In this document: piece after piece, positions 25,801-34,067 of the stretch
Position numbering within the stretch: the first letter of the stretch is position 1
How the letters are laid out: each line of letters begins with the position of its first letter
NCBI RefSeq assembly: GCF_002799245.1
Contig: NZ_NEQV01000007.1
Span: forward strand, 186,001 to 250,000
Length of the DNA stretch: 64,000 nucleotides
From: Stenotrophomonas maltophilia
GTDB lineage: Bacteria > Pseudomonadota > Gammaproteobacteria > Xanthomonadales > Xanthomonadaceae
Reading direction: 5' to 3'
Notes under the pieces: model-generated
Seen by the model: only the letters and a program-made list of their open reading frames with translations
What the model was told of the DNA's origin: nothing
The model's database searches: none
Program-made: the position numbers and the translations under genes

Positions 25801-26824
25801 GCGACGAGTCTCCATAGGCCTTGGCAATGCTGCCCATCGCGACCGCATTTTCCGCAAGCGCCACGGTCTGGTTACCCAGCGCGATGGCCCTGAGGCCCGC
25901 CGCCGACGCCGCGTTGCCAATGGCAATGGCGCGGCCCCCTGCGGCAGACGAATCGCCACCGGTAGTTCCATTGACCTTCACGAAGGTGGCATCGTAGGCA
26001 TGTGCCTTCAGCTGGCTGTAAGTCACCGCATCATTGTCGTCGACGGCGTTGCCGACGTTCATGATGCGGCGCTTGGTGGTGGCATTGCCGACCGAAACGG
26101 TCCCGGCTACGGTGGCGATGGAGCCAGAGCCCAGAGCAACGCTGTCCCTGCCGGAGGCGCTGGCGCCGTAGCCCAGCGCGGTGCTGTTGGCGACGGACGC
26201 CGAGGCCGACCGCCCCATCGCGATGGCGTCGGCACCTGCTGCGGTGGCAGTACGACCCATCGCGATGGCGTCGACACCTGCTGCGGTGGCAGAACGACCC
26301 ACGGCAATCGAGGCTACATTCAACGACCTCGATTGAAAACCTATCGCTACCGAGTCGTCAGCCGTTGCATGAGCTTGATCACCCAATGCTGTGGCGTACC
26401 AGCCTGCAGCCGCGCCACTCCCGAAAGCAGCGCCTTGAGCTGCGGCGGTCGCGGCACGACCAACTGCGACCGCTCCTGCCCCACTTACACTGGCATCGGC
26501 ACCGACGCCACCGTAGACCCCGCCAAACTTTACAAGCCTGGCGAGCTCGTCGGTCGTCGCCATGGTCCCGATTCCCGACGACATGGCCCCCATCTGCGGG
26601 CGCTCGCAGCGCAGGCCGTCGGCCGCCAGCTGCTCGCCGAAACCGCAGAGCAGCGGCTCGTTCTCCGCCAGCGCACTGCCGGCAGGCAGGCTCAGGGCGA
26701 CCGCCAGCGCGCCGGCCAGGCGGCTGCGGCCGGAGGTTTTCTTGCCCCGCGCCGTGGCAAGTTCGTGGGCTACCGCCCATGTACCTGTGGAAACATTCCA
26801 GATGAGTTTGTAGACAGCATTCAT
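22838..26824 (-). CDS. YadA-like trimeric autotransporter adhesin
   Basis: A 1328-residue type Vc secreted adhesin. The start at 26824 is fixed by the extended signal peptide (MNAVYKLIWNVSTGTWAVAH) and AGGA eight bases upstream; the upstream open frame is not coding. After the signal come many YadA head repeats (SxAIGxxAxA), neck motifs like RRRIVNVADGTAASDVATVG, a coiled stalk, an Ala/Pro segment (about 1115-1160) and a C-terminal beta-barrel anchor ending NEKSVSAGAGMSW. It would trimerise in the outer membrane and bind host matrix or mediate autoaggregation. Two 144-residue blocks are perfect copies, and another pair of about 173 residues is near-identical. It has its own adhesion-regulon motif and a hairpin downstream. 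Confidence 0.92.
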   Translation of the reverse strand: MNAVYKLIWNVSTGTWAVAHELATARGKKTSGRSRLAGALAVALSLPAGSALAENEPLLCGFGEQLAADGLRCERPQMGAMSSGIGTMATTDELARLVKFGGVYGGVGADASVSGAGAVAVGRAATAAAQGAAFGSGAAAGWYATALGDQAHATADDSVAIGFQSRSLNVASIAVGRSATAAGVDAIAMGRTATAAGADAIAMGRSASASVANSTALGYGASASGRDSVALGSGSIATVAGTVSVGNATTKRRIMNVGNAVDDNDAVTYSQLKAHAYDATFVKVNGTTGGDSSAAGGRAIAIGNAASAAGLRAIALGNQTVALAENAVAMGSIAKAYGDSSLAIGRGAETGVLGTDGTTVTGGGSAIAMGHRAKALAENSIALGSGANTTATALNSVAIGSGSTASAANTVSVGGTTAASRRRIVNVADGTAANDVATYGQLTTTVSGKVDTTFVKVNGTTGGDSSAAGVRAIAIGNAASAAGLRAIALGNQTVALSETAVAMGSLAKAYGNSSLALGRGAETGVLGTDGTTVTGGGNAIAMGNGAKALADNSTALGTGANTTATALNSVALGAGSTATAANTVSVGGTTAATRRRIVNVADGTAASDVATVGQLNTGLGTKVDTMLVKVNGIVASTAAGARALAVGHQASAAGNSAVAIGQQSSAANEGSVAYGSLATSTADSAIALGRSAEASAANAIALGYGAAASGAGSIALGRGAIATEANTVSVGGTTAATRRRIVNVADGTAASDVATVGQLNTGLGTKVDTMLVKVNGIVASTAAGARALAVGHQASAAGNSAVAIGQQSSAANEGSVAYGSLATSTADSAIALGRSAEASAANAIALGYGAAASGAGSIALGRGAIATEANTVSVGNENTRRRIVNVADGTAANDVATFGQLSSTNTALATLTTNVNGLAAGTAGLLLRDADTGKLTVAKDSDGDELDISGSDGRRRLTGLANGKANDEAVTVGQLKAAGALDPTTGEMLAVLTYTDHTLNRVNLGGTQGTVIGNLANGLIGSGSREAVNGGQLHDVRQALQSSVDALGNRVDALDGAAASTAGVVATSSTSIADAAADVGMMGALSTEGDDAIAAVAQVSDSDVAHDAQPSASDESAASPSLAQAPAPAPAPAAPVAPAAADAQAQTPAPSLTGTGEASVAIGGGDASGSGAVAIGEGAVASGSNSVAIGKGSNADRANEFSVGAEGSERVVSNVSAGTRDTDAVNVKQLNDRFEDARDYTDSRVNVLDRRIDRMAAISAAYAGMAQNTAGLSGDNRLGAGVGAQNGRAALAVGYQRILGEKKNVSVSLGGAFSGNEKSVSAGAGMSW
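24204..25081 (-). repeat. Perfect 432-bp tandem duplication inside the adhesin gene
   Basis: The stretch from about 24204 to 24649 recurs without visible difference from about 24636 to 25081, a 432-bp (144-codon) period. The unit contains one neck and one head block. In-frame length and lack of divergence suggest a recent duplication that can expand or contract by recombination. Confidence 0.8.
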
Positions 26825-26925
26825 GGTGTCGGTCCTGATTGATCGCGACAACGCGGTCGCGCGGGGTGATGGAGTCGGCGGCACGCAATGGCAGCCGTGG
26901 CGGAATGGTCGCAACCGCGCCATCG

Positions 26926-26950
26926 CCTCCCCATAGGTCAGGTCCTAAAA
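26926..26950 (-). promoter_or_regulatory. Adhesion-regulon motif, copy upstream of the autotransporter
   Basis: The minus strand reads TTTTAGGACCTGACCTATGG and then GGAGG. It agrees at 21 of 25 positions with the copy upstream of the first pilin gene and lies about 100 bases before the adhesin start. Confidence 0.5.
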
Positions 26951-27058
26951 TGCGATTGTCTTTGCGCGCGACGCACGCCTCGGGCCGAGGCAAAAAGCAT
27001 CGCGCAGGCCATTAGCGGCAAACAGGGCAGGCCCCATCCATTGCTGCCGGCAGGCGCT

Positions 27059-27784
27059 TCAGCCGCCGGCAGTGGCCGTCAGCGGGTGCACGGCGCCGAC
27101 ATCGTCGATCCATTGCAGATCGATCTTCAGGGCACGCGAAGGTATGCCGGTGCCTGCCGGCAGGGCAATCAACGTATCGGCCAAGGGCGACAGATAGTCG
27201 TGGGCCAGATCCAGTCGCCGTGCACCGTCTTCCAGAGACAGTGACGCGATGTTGACCCCATACGGGCCGGGGTTGTGCACCTTCAGCTGCCAGTCGCCGG
27301 CTGCGGTGGGTTGCAGCGACCAGCGCAGTTGACCCGGGGCTGCGCCCGGCTGACCGCGCAGCCCCGCTGGGCGGTACAGCAGCTTGATGCGCGAATGGGT
27401 GTTCACCTGGAAGCGCGCGCCCTGCGTGTCCGGCAGCGCCGGAATCTCCACGATGTTCAGCCGGTAGATCACCTCGCGGTCGTCCGGCAGCGCGGCTGGG
27501 TCGGCCACCCGTACCAGCAGGTTGCGGTCGCGACCGGCATCAATGCGCTGCAGCGGCGGGGTCACGACGAAGGGGGTCTGGATGGTCTCAGGCAGGGCCC
27601 CGGCATCGCCCGCGTCCACCCAGGCCTGCACCAGTACCGGGTGCGCATCCGGGTTGCTGACGCGCAGGGCGACACTGCCCTGCCCCGCCGTGTAGATCAG
27701 GCGGGTGGCGCCCAGGTCCAGGCCGGCATGTGCCAGGGGCGGTGGCAGCAACAGGGCCAGCAGACAGCAGAGCAACAGGCGCAT
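27059..27784 (-). CDS. Periplasmic fimbrial chaperone (second)
   Basis: A 241-residue PapD-like chaperone with a signal peptide (LLLCCLLALLLPPPLAHAGL), GGAGAG before the ATG, and the family landmarks: TRLIYTAGQGSVALRVSNPD in strand A/B, and YRLNIVEIPALP for the G1 strand region that caps subunits. The N-terminal Ig-like domain would donate a strand to pilin subunits in the periplasm. It is the last gene of the chaperone-usher operon, 39 bases after the tip-adhesin gene. Two chaperones in one operon suggest one serves the tip subunit. A CTGCCGGC/GCCGGCAG stem spans its stop codon (27044-27072). Confidence 0.85.
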   Translation of the reverse strand: MRLLLCCLLALLLPPPLAHAGLDLGATRLIYTAGQGSVALRVSNPDAHPVLVQAWVDAGDAGALPETIQTPFVVTPPLQRIDAGRDRNLLVRVADPAALPDDREVIYRLNIVEIPALPDTQGARFQVNTHSRIKLLYRPAGLRGQPGAAPGQLRWSLQPTAAGDWQLKVHNPGPYGVNIASLSLEDGARRLDLAHDYLSPLADTLIALPAGTGIPSRALKIDLQWIDDVGAVHPLTATAGG

Positions 27785-27823
27785 GGGATCTCTCCAGGGC
27801 GGCGCAGTAACCCGCGCCCCGCC

Positions 27824-28834
27824 TCAACGGTAATCAAGCTTGATGGTAATGCCGCCATCGGCGCGCCCGGACGACAGCGCACCGGTGCGCACATAGCGCA
27901 CGCTCAGGGTCTCACCCGGGTTGGCGGTGCTGCTGCCGAGATCGTATGCGCTGCCAAAGGCCACCGGCGTGCCGTCGGGGGTGCCCAAGGTAACGCCGCG
28001 CCGCACTTCGAACTCGATGCCACGGGCGCCGCCACTGACCGCCGCACGGCCCAGCTGGGCATCGGTCACCGCCGTCAACGAGGTGTAGGTGACATCCACC
28101 GTCTGCGGCGTGGAGGGATCGCACTGGGTGGTCCAGCTGAACGCCTTGGCGGTACTGGTGCTGCCGATGCTCTCGAACTCCTCGGCGGTCACCTGGCCCA
28201 GATTGACCGTTGCGTCGCTGCCCAGGTCGATCGTGCAGGGCGTAGCCATCACTGCCACCGGCATGCCCGCCACCCCCAGGATTTCGTTGCCACCGGTGGT
28301 TTCACGCTGCCCCAAGGGACGGCGCGTGGTCGTGTACTGGCCTGGGGCAACCGCCCCGGTACGCACCAGGCGCACGCGCATGGATGCTGCCGGGCTGGTT
28401 TCGGCGCTTGCCATGACGATCTTCTGGCCATCACGCACGGCCGTCCACCGCCCATCGCCCCCCCGCACCTGCACGATCATGCCCAGGCCGGGTACACCGG
28501 TGCTGTAGATGCCCTGTTCTCCGCCGACGGCGCCGTCGACGGCGGGCAACGTGCCCAACTGGCCGCCATTGATGGCCACAACCGGCGGGGCGTCGGCTGC
28601 ACAGGCGTCAGCCGAGGCCACCGCCACGCTTTCCTGCCCGGTGGTGGTATGCCAGCTACCCAACAGTTCACCCGTTCGCGCAGCGGCGCTGCCGCCCAGG
28701 GAGACGGCCGCAAACGTGTGCCATTGCTGCCCCCCGTTGCCGCAGGCCTGCGCGACCTGCGCTGCCAGTGCCAGCGGCGCCAGCAGCGCGCAGCGCGCCA
28801 GCCATGGGCGGGACCGGTGAAGGATGCCATTCAT
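27824..28834 (-). CDS. Fimbrial tip adhesin
   Basis: A 336-residue exported protein with a signal peptide ending LAAQVAQA before CGNGGQQW. Two domains are apparent: an N-terminal region (about 30-190) of receptor-binding type, and a C-terminal pilin-like domain (about 195-336) with paired cysteines (ATPCTIDLG and TTQCDPSTP) and the terminal ITIKLDYR strand for donor-strand exchange. An alternative start at 28855 overlaps the usher stop as ATGA and adds seven residues; either is possible. Placed after usher and before a second chaperone, it fits the two-domain adhesin at the tip of SMF-type fimbriae. Confidence 0.8.
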   Translation of the reverse strand: MNGILHRSRPWLARCALLAPLALAAQVAQACGNGGQQWHTFAAVSLGGSAAARTGELLGSWHTTTGQESVAVASADACAADAPPVVAINGGQLGTLPAVDGAVGGEQGIYSTGVPGLGMIVQVRGGDGRWTAVRDGQKIVMASAETSPAASMRVRLVRTGAVAPGQYTTTRRPLGQRETTGGNEILGVAGMPVAVMATPCTIDLGSDATVNLGQVTAEEFESIGSTSTAKAFSWTTQCDPSTPQTVDVTYTSLTAVTDAQLGRAAVSGGARGIEFEVRRGVTLGTPDGTPVAFGSAYDLGSSTANPGETLSVRYVRTGALSSGRADGGITIKLDYR

Positions 28835-28851
28835 TATCGTGTGCTCCAGGT

Positions 28852-31446
28852 TCATCGCGCGGCACGGCGGCTGAGCAGCGCCGGGGCCGGGTCGAAATGA
28901 CATTCACTGGCCAGCCTGCCTTCGTGGTCGGCATCGGCCAGATCGTAGTTGATCACACAGCGCTGGGCGTCGCCTTCGCCCCAGCGCACGAACAACTGGC
29001 CCTGCTCTTCGATGCCGCGCACCCACAGGCGACTGGCCTGGCCCACCACGCCCACCGCTTCGCCGGCCGAATTGGTAACGTCCACGCCAAACGGCAAGGG
29101 GCGGCCATTGATCATTGGTGCCTCGATCAGCGCACTGCGGCCATGGGTGGTTGCGAGCACCACCTTCACCACCGCGCCAGCGGTGGGGACCGTACTGACC
29201 GAGGCGGCGTCCAGCTCCACATCGCGATGCAGCCCGGTCGGGTCCACGCCGATCTCATTGCGACGGTACGGAGTGAGGTACGGCACCACGGCCATGCCCC
29301 GGGCGTTGGTTTTCAGGCCCGGCGCGTTGTGCACCCGCGCGCCTGCGGCGCCAGGTACTTCCAGGATGCCGATGGTATCGTTGAGCTGCTGCGACAAGAC
29401 CACGCCACCGGCATGCAGTACTACGCCACCGGAGGCCCCCAGCGATTGCTGGTGCACCCCCTGTCCGCTGCTGACCGAGGCATTGACATTGGCACCTGGC
29501 AGCGCGTAGCTGGCGCCGGCACCGACCTGGGTGTGGCCTGCCGCGCTGCGGCTGGCACCGATGTTGTAGTCGCCCTGGCGGCGGTCGCCGAACACGCCGT
29601 TGATGCCGGCACGCGCTGTGCTGCGGCCGTCGCCGGCACGGTCCACGTTGGTGTTCATGCGCGGCCCATCCGACCGCCCCAGCGGCACGCTGATGTTGAG
29701 ATTGATGCTGTTGCTTTGCCGGGATGGGCCGCCGAACAGCGAGCGCTCCGAACGGCGCTGGGCCGATACGCTGTAGCTTGCCGCGCCAAAGCTGCCACTG
29801 TAACCGGCAGAGAAGCTGGTGGAACGCTGTTCGCGGTTCCAGTAGTCGATGGTGCTGGCGCTGACAAACAGCGAGCCGCCGGTGCTGCCCAGGCGCTGGC
29901 TCAAGGTGGCATCGGCGCGGCTGCGCTGGCGCGCCAGGCGCTGGCCATCAAGGCCGCGCCAGGTATCGTCGCGCAGCTGTGCCGCATCACGCAGCGACAG
30001 GTAGCCATCAGTGGAGTAGCGATAGGCCGCCACCGCGATGTTGGTCTTGGTGGACAGCAGGTTCTTGCTGTAGGTCAGGCGCAGCGACTGTCCGCTCATG
30101 CGGTCGCCAAAACCGGCAACCTCACCGTGCAGGCGGGTGCGTGAATGGGTGATGTCGCCGGAGATGGCGCCCATTGAGGTGTTGACAGCCGCGCCAGCCA
30201 GGGCCGCAGTGTAGCCATCGGCTGCGGTCACGCCCCCGTAGACCGTCAGGCGGCTGTTGATGCCCTTGCGCAGCGTGCCCTCCAGAAACCGCGGGGCGTC
30301 GTGCAGGCGCGCGTCGCGCAGCTCGCCCGCAGTTGCGGTGAAACGATGCTGGCCCGGCCGCAGCAACTGCGGCACCGCCGAGAATGGCACCGAGAAACGC
30401 TCCACCTGGCCATCGGCCTCGGTCACTTCCACGTCAAGGTCACCGGCATAGGCGGTACCGAGCAGGTCATCGATCTCGTAGGGGCCGGGCGCGACGTTGA
30501 TGTCCTGCAGCACGCGACCATTCTGGCGAATCGTCACGCGTGCATTGGTGCGGGCCACGCCACGCACCACCGGCGCGAACTCGCGCACCGAGTCCGGCAG
30601 CATGCGTGGATCGGTCTGTACGCTGGCACCACGGTAGGCCACCGAGTCGAACAGATCGCCATTGGTATTGGCATCGCCCAGGGTCAGCTGCGCGTTCCAG
30701 CCGGGCAGGTTGCGCTGGGCGAAACTGCGCCCGCTGCTGTAGTGCATGCCGTCATTGCCGTGGGTGGCATAGCCATCGTGACGAAAGCGCCAGGCGCCCA
30801 GGTTCACACCGGCGTTGAGGAGCACGCCGGTGCCATCACTGGACCTGCCTCGTGACTGCACGCGTTGATGGGTAGCCGAGTACCCCAGGATGAGAGCATT
30901 GATGCCGTCATCCCACTGGTCACGGCTGACCCAGCCGCGCGGATCGCTCTTCAGCAAGGCATGGGGAATGCTGATGTCCAGCACCTGCTCGCCGGGATCG
31001 AACTCCGCACGGGCATCGGGCACGTACTCGCCCAGGTCGTAGCACAGCGGAGTCTCATCCAGCGAACGCAGGCGCTGGCCATCGCCGCCAGTGGCACCCT
31101 GCACCAGCAGGCGGCCGAGCTTTTCACGGTCCAGCGGAATCAGCTCGATCACAGCCTGCGGCAGGCACAGGCGAACCTGCTCTCCTTCGGTGACCCGCAT
31201 TTCAACGTCACGTCGCCCGACCAGGGTACTGTTGATGCGTACGTCGGCGCTGTAGGTGCCCGGCAGCACGCCATCTGTCTCGAAGCGGCTGAGGTCCATG
31301 CCCTCACTGCCGCCGATAATGAATTCCGTGTTGAACTCGACCTTCGGGGCCGCCAATACCGTGGTCGACAGCAACGCGCCCACCACCGCCGCACTGAGAC
31401 GGCAGCGATGATGCATGGGCGTGGAATGACGTTCACGGCGATTCAT
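28852..31446 (-). CDS. Outer-membrane fimbrial usher
   Basis: An 864-residue FimD/PapC-type usher with a signal peptide (ending STTVLA) and an N-terminal domain beginning VEFNTEFIIGGSEGMDLSRF. The plug and beta-barrel region follows (WNAQLTLGDANTNGDLFDSV, RGVARTNARVTIRQNG), and C-terminal domains include YDLADADHEGRLASECHF. The length is typical for ushers. It recruits chaperone-subunit complexes and extrudes the fimbria. It sits between the first chaperone and the tip adhesin, with an ATGA junction possible at its 3' end. Confidence 0.93.
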   Translation of the reverse strand: MNRRERHSTPMHHRCRLSAAVVGALLSTTVLAAPKVEFNTEFIIGGSEGMDLSRFETDGVLPGTYSADVRINSTLVGRRDVEMRVTEGEQVRLCLPQAVIELIPLDREKLGRLLVQGATGGDGQRLRSLDETPLCYDLGEYVPDARAEFDPGEQVLDISIPHALLKSDPRGWVSRDQWDDGINALILGYSATHQRVQSRGRSSDGTGVLLNAGVNLGAWRFRHDGYATHGNDGMHYSSGRSFAQRNLPGWNAQLTLGDANTNGDLFDSVAYRGASVQTDPRMLPDSVREFAPVVRGVARTNARVTIRQNGRVLQDINVAPGPYEIDDLLGTAYAGDLDVEVTEADGQVERFSVPFSAVPQLLRPGQHRFTATAGELRDARLHDAPRFLEGTLRKGINSRLTVYGGVTAADGYTAALAGAAVNTSMGAISGDITHSRTRLHGEVAGFGDRMSGQSLRLTYSKNLLSTKTNIAVAAYRYSTDGYLSLRDAAQLRDDTWRGLDGQRLARQRSRADATLSQRLGSTGGSLFVSASTIDYWNREQRSTSFSAGYSGSFGAASYSVSAQRRSERSLFGGPSRQSNSINLNISVPLGRSDGPRMNTNVDRAGDGRSTARAGINGVFGDRRQGDYNIGASRSAAGHTQVGAGASYALPGANVNASVSSGQGVHQQSLGASGGVVLHAGGVVLSQQLNDTIGILEVPGAAGARVHNAPGLKTNARGMAVVPYLTPYRRNEIGVDPTGLHRDVELDAASVSTVPTAGAVVKVVLATTHGRSALIEAPMINGRPLPFGVDVTNSAGEAVGVVGQASRLWVRGIEEQGQLFVRWGEGDAQRCVINYDLADADHEGRLASECHFDPAPALLSRRAAR

Positions 31447-31544
31447 GACAGGAACTCCAGGACGAGCTTTACCGGCACGCCCGCTCTCGGGCGTGGCATG
31501 AAGAGGTGGACATGCGAGTGCCGGGTTGGCCGGCCGCGTTCAGA

Positions 31545-32303
31545 TCAGGGGGTGTGCAGCGGCATCGACATGGCACGCACGCCGCTTTGGTCGTTGACGT
31601 AGCGGAACTGCACGTTGGCGCTACCGGAAGGCCGGGTACTCAGGCCCTGCAGCGGGAACTGCGCCGTATCTCCAGGCGCCACCAGACCGATACCCCCATG
31701 GGAATAGGTCGTGCCTCCGCTGCGCAGCCCCACCGAACTGAAGTTCACGTAGTAGGGCGTTGGGTTGTATGCCTGCAGCGCGTAGCCGTTGCCGGTCTGC
31801 GACACCAATGACCACTCCAGCTGCCGTGGCGCGTCGGCCGCACCACGCGCGTCCAGCCCCTTGGGCCGGTACAGCACCTTCAGCCGCGTCCTTCCGCTCA
31901 ATTGCAGGTAGTTGCTGCTCGCGGCGCCCGCCGACGGTTTTGGCGGGATCTCCAGGACATTGATCCAGTACAGCGATTCACGGTCCTGCGGCAGCGGCGC
32001 GCCGGTGAAGTGAATACGTATCACCTGGCTTTTGCCGCCTTCCAGGCGGAACAACGGTGGGCGGACCACGAACGGGGCACTGGCCGTTTCTGGCGTCGAA
32101 TCACTATCGCCGTCGTCCAGCCAGACCTGCACCAGAACCGGGCCCTTGGGGCCGTTCTGCAGGCGCAGGCTGACTTCACTCTGACTGCCTGGGAAGATCA
32201 CCCGGGTGCCTTCCACGGTCACCTGTGCGGCGGCAGCAGGGATGTACAGCGCTGCCGAAAGCAGTGCCAGGCCAGTTGCGGCGGCGCGAATCAGAAGCGA
32301 CAT
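31545..32303 (-). CDS. Periplasmic fimbrial chaperone (first)
   Basis: A 252-residue PapD-like chaperone with a signal peptide (LLSAALYIPAAAAQ), the strand motif TRVIFPGSQSEVSLRLQN and the G1 motif YWINVLEIPPKP. It lies between the second pilin gene and the usher. A strong hairpin (32328-32359) separates it from the pilin gene and probably lowers its transcript relative to pilin. Confidence 0.9.
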   Translation of the reverse strand: MSLLIRAAATGLALLSAALYIPAAAAQVTVEGTRVIFPGSQSEVSLRLQNGPKGPVLVQVWLDDGDSDSTPETASAPFVVRPPLFRLEGGKSQVIRIHFTGAPLPQDRESLYWINVLEIPPKPSAGAASSNYLQLSGRTRLKVLYRPKGLDARGAADAPRQLEWSLVSQTGNGYALQAYNPTPYYVNFSSVGLRSGGTTYSHGGIGLVAPGDTAQFPLQGLSTRPSGSANVQFRYVNDQSGVRAMSMPLHTP

Positions 32304-32327
32304 GGGGGCTATCTCCGAGAAAGGGCG

Positions 32328-32359
32328 GGAATGACCGGGGCCAAGGCTCCGGTCATTCC
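32328..32359 (-). terminator. Attenuator-like hairpin between pilin and chaperone genes
   Basis: GGAATGACCGG (32328-32338) and CCGGTCATTCC (32349-32359) form an eleven-base perfect stem with a ten-base loop, with no T-run. Stems like this after major pilin genes stabilise pilin mRNA or limit read-through into assembly genes. Confidence 0.6.
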
Positions 32360-32378
32360 GGTACAGGTAAAACGATGA

Positions 32379-32924
32379 TTACGGGTAGGTAACCGCGTAC
32401 TGGACGCTGGTGCTGACATCACCTGCAGTAGCCGCACCGGTGGAGTGGTACTGGGCGTACATGGGAATGGTGGCCACACCGTCGGTAATGGCGACCGTCT
32501 TGGAGTTGGTGTTGTTGCTCAGGTCGATCACTTCGCGATCACCGTTCAGCACGGCCACTTCCACGTTGGTCGCATCGTCTTCACCGGTGCCGTTGGTCAG
32601 GCGGCCGGCAGCGTTGACGCGGCCGCTGTTGCGGAACTCGAGCTGCACGTTGTCGTGATCGCACTGTCCGTCCTCGTCGGACGTGCCGATGACGATGCTG
32701 AAAGGCGTGGCGCCCAAGGTCAGGCCGGCAACATTCAGGCCGCCGGTCGATACACTCGGCAGGATGACGGTGCCGTTTGCGGCACCACCGCCGTTCACGT
32801 TGATGGCACAGCTTTCCGCCAGCACCGAGCCGGTGAAGGTGATGGTGCCGTCCTGGGCCTGGGCCGACGCGGAGGCAGCAATGGCTGCCAGGGCGGCCGA
32901 CAGTGCGAATGTGATCTTCTTCAT
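32379..32924 (-). CDS. Fimbrial major subunit (type 1-like pilin)
   Basis: A 181-residue pilin starting MKKITFALSAALAAIAASAS with a signal peptide cleaved near AQAQ. The mature protein begins DGTITFTGSVLAESCAINVN, with the first Cys and the second in GQCDHDNVQLEF, and ends SVQYAVTYP with the alternating hydrophobic donor-strand pattern. It resembles SMF-1-type fimbrin in size and ending. An adhesion-regulon motif lies about 120 bases upstream, and a hairpin follows the gene, suggesting it is the abundant subunit. Confidence 0.88.
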   Translation of the reverse strand: MKKITFALSAALAAIAASASAQAQDGTITFTGSVLAESCAINVNGGGAANGTVILPSVSTGGLNVAGLTLGATPFSIVIGTSDEDGQCDHDNVQLEFRNSGRVNAAGRLTNGTGEDDATNVEVAVLNGDREVIDLSNNTNSKTVAITDGVATIPMYAQYHSTGAATAGDVSTSVQYAVTYP

Positions 32925-33041
32925 GGTGTTGGATTCTTTAGTGAGGTTGAGGGAGTTACTGCTGCATCGGCTCTTCGCGCCGCATCCAGAAGGACATCGC
33001 CCTTCCTTGCGCAAATGGTGCGGTTGCTGCCAATGGCGAAA

Positions 33042-33060
33042 CATAGGACATGGCTGAAAT
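33042..33060 (-). promoter_or_regulatory. Adhesion-regulon motif, weaker copy upstream of the second pilin gene
   Basis: On the minus strand the site reads ATTTCAGCCATGTCCTATG, sharing AGCC and TGTCCTATG with the other copies. It lies about 118 bases before the pilin start at 32924. Confidence 0.4.
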
Positions 33061-33084
33061 CAGCAGGCCATGGCGCGAACAGCC

Positions 33085-33110
33085 AAATAAAAAAGGCGCC
33101 TTTCGGCGCC
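33085..33110 (-). terminator. Rho-independent terminator after the first pilin gene
   Basis: On the minus strand GGCGCC-GAAA-GGCGCC is followed by TTTTTTATTT. It lies 25 bases after the stop at 33135, so the first pilin gene is a transcription unit of its own. Confidence 0.9.
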
Positions 33111-33134
33111 CGGACACACTGTCCGAAGTGAAAC

Positions 33135-33671
33135 TCAGGGATAGATGATGGTGTAACCCACGGTAGTGCTGACGCTGCCGCCCCGCGCGGCGGCGGTGGC
33201 ATGCATGGCCGCCGCCAGGCTGATTCGCGCCCACCCGGTACTGTCCGGAACATCGATGACAGGGGAGCCGGCATTGGTCAGCAGATTGATGTCCGAGAAG
33301 GTGCCGCCGCCCTCGTTGTACATCACCACAACGTCGACATTGCGGGCGGTTCCTGTATTGGCAAGGCGCCCTTCCGGATTGATGTTCGGGCCGGAAAATT
33401 CCACCTGCACCTTTTCCTGCAGGCAGGGTTTCGCTACCGAACCCACGGTGATGTAGAAGGTTGATGCCCGGCTGCGCTCGCCCGCCGCATGGAGGTCCGA
33501 ACTGGGCACCGAGACCAGCTGTACCGTGCCGTCCGTGCTGGAGCCGCGGTTCACGGTGATGGCGCAGCTGCTTCCAATCATTTCGCCACTGAATGTCACC
33601 TGGGCTTCCTGCGCCCAAGCGGCAGGCATCATCGCCAGCAAGGCCGTAGCCAGCATTGCGCGCATCTTCAT
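33135..33671 (-). CDS. Fimbrial subunit (pilin-like), separate unit
   Basis: A 178-residue pilin; the start at 33671 has a perfect GGAGG seven bases upstream and begins a signal peptide (MRAMLATALLAMMPAAWAQE). The mature domain has Cys in GSSCAITVNRG and KPCLQEKVQVEF and the terminal TTVGYTIIYP strand. It is the first gene of the fimbrial cluster but is closed off by a strong terminator, so it may be a minor or alternative subunit expressed separately. The adhesion-regulon motif lies about 80 bases upstream. Confidence 0.85.
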   Translation of the reverse strand: MKMRAMLATALLAMMPAAWAQEAQVTFSGEMIGSSCAITVNRGSSTDGTVQLVSVPSSDLHAAGERSRASTFYITVGSVAKPCLQEKVQVEFSGPNINPEGRLANTGTARNVDVVVMYNEGGGTFSDINLLTNAGSPVIDVPDSTGWARISLAAAMHATAAARGGSVSTTVGYTIIYP

Positions 33672-33750
33672 TGACCATCCTCCATCGTGAAGCCACATCC
33701 GGCAGGGCGGAGACGTGGAACTGGGGGCCATCCTAGACAGGGATGCCAAC

Positions 33751-33775
33751 CCTCCCCATAGGACAGGGCTCAAAA
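33751..33775 (-). promoter_or_regulatory. Adhesion-regulon motif, best copy, upstream of the first pilin gene
   Basis: The minus strand reads TTTTGAGCCCTGTCCTATGG followed by GGAGG. Related sites precede the autotransporter, the second pilin gene and the truncated kinase gene. The rest of the 396-base gap 33672-34067 holds only the REP-like hairpin at 33897-33918. Confidence 0.55.
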
Positions 33776-33896
33776 GTACCTGCAGCCCAGAGCGACTCGG
33801 CCGGCCGCATCGGCCGTGCCCGCGAGAACGGTGAGTTGGAGCACTGCGCCGCCCCCCGGATCATGGGGCCTGATGAAGCGCGATGTGGCATGCAGC

Positions 33897-33918
33897 AGCC
33901 GAGCATGGCTCGGCTACA
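33897..33918 (-). repeat. SMAG-like REP hairpin
   Basis: AGCCGAGC (33897-33904) and GCTCGGCT (33908-33915) form a stem preceded on the minus strand by GTAG. This matches the GTAG-headed imperfect palindromes scattered in S. maltophilia genomes. Only one full copy was noticed in the window. Confidence 0.6.
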
Positions 33919-34067
33919 GGGGGGCTGGCGGAATGCCTGGCCGAATCCTCATCGGGCAGTGTGTGCAGCGGTCAACCAGGCGGACGTGCCAAGGCGCCAA
34001 TCTACGCCCCCCAAAACACATTCCTGCAGGGGCATAATCGGGTATCGCTTATATCCGGGGCGCATCA

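Noticed and set aside
20884-26842. Long plus-strand open frames of 500-670 codons
   Set aside because: They are antisense shadows of the kinase and autotransporter genes, with unlikely composition (many Arg, Gln, His) and no ribosome sites.
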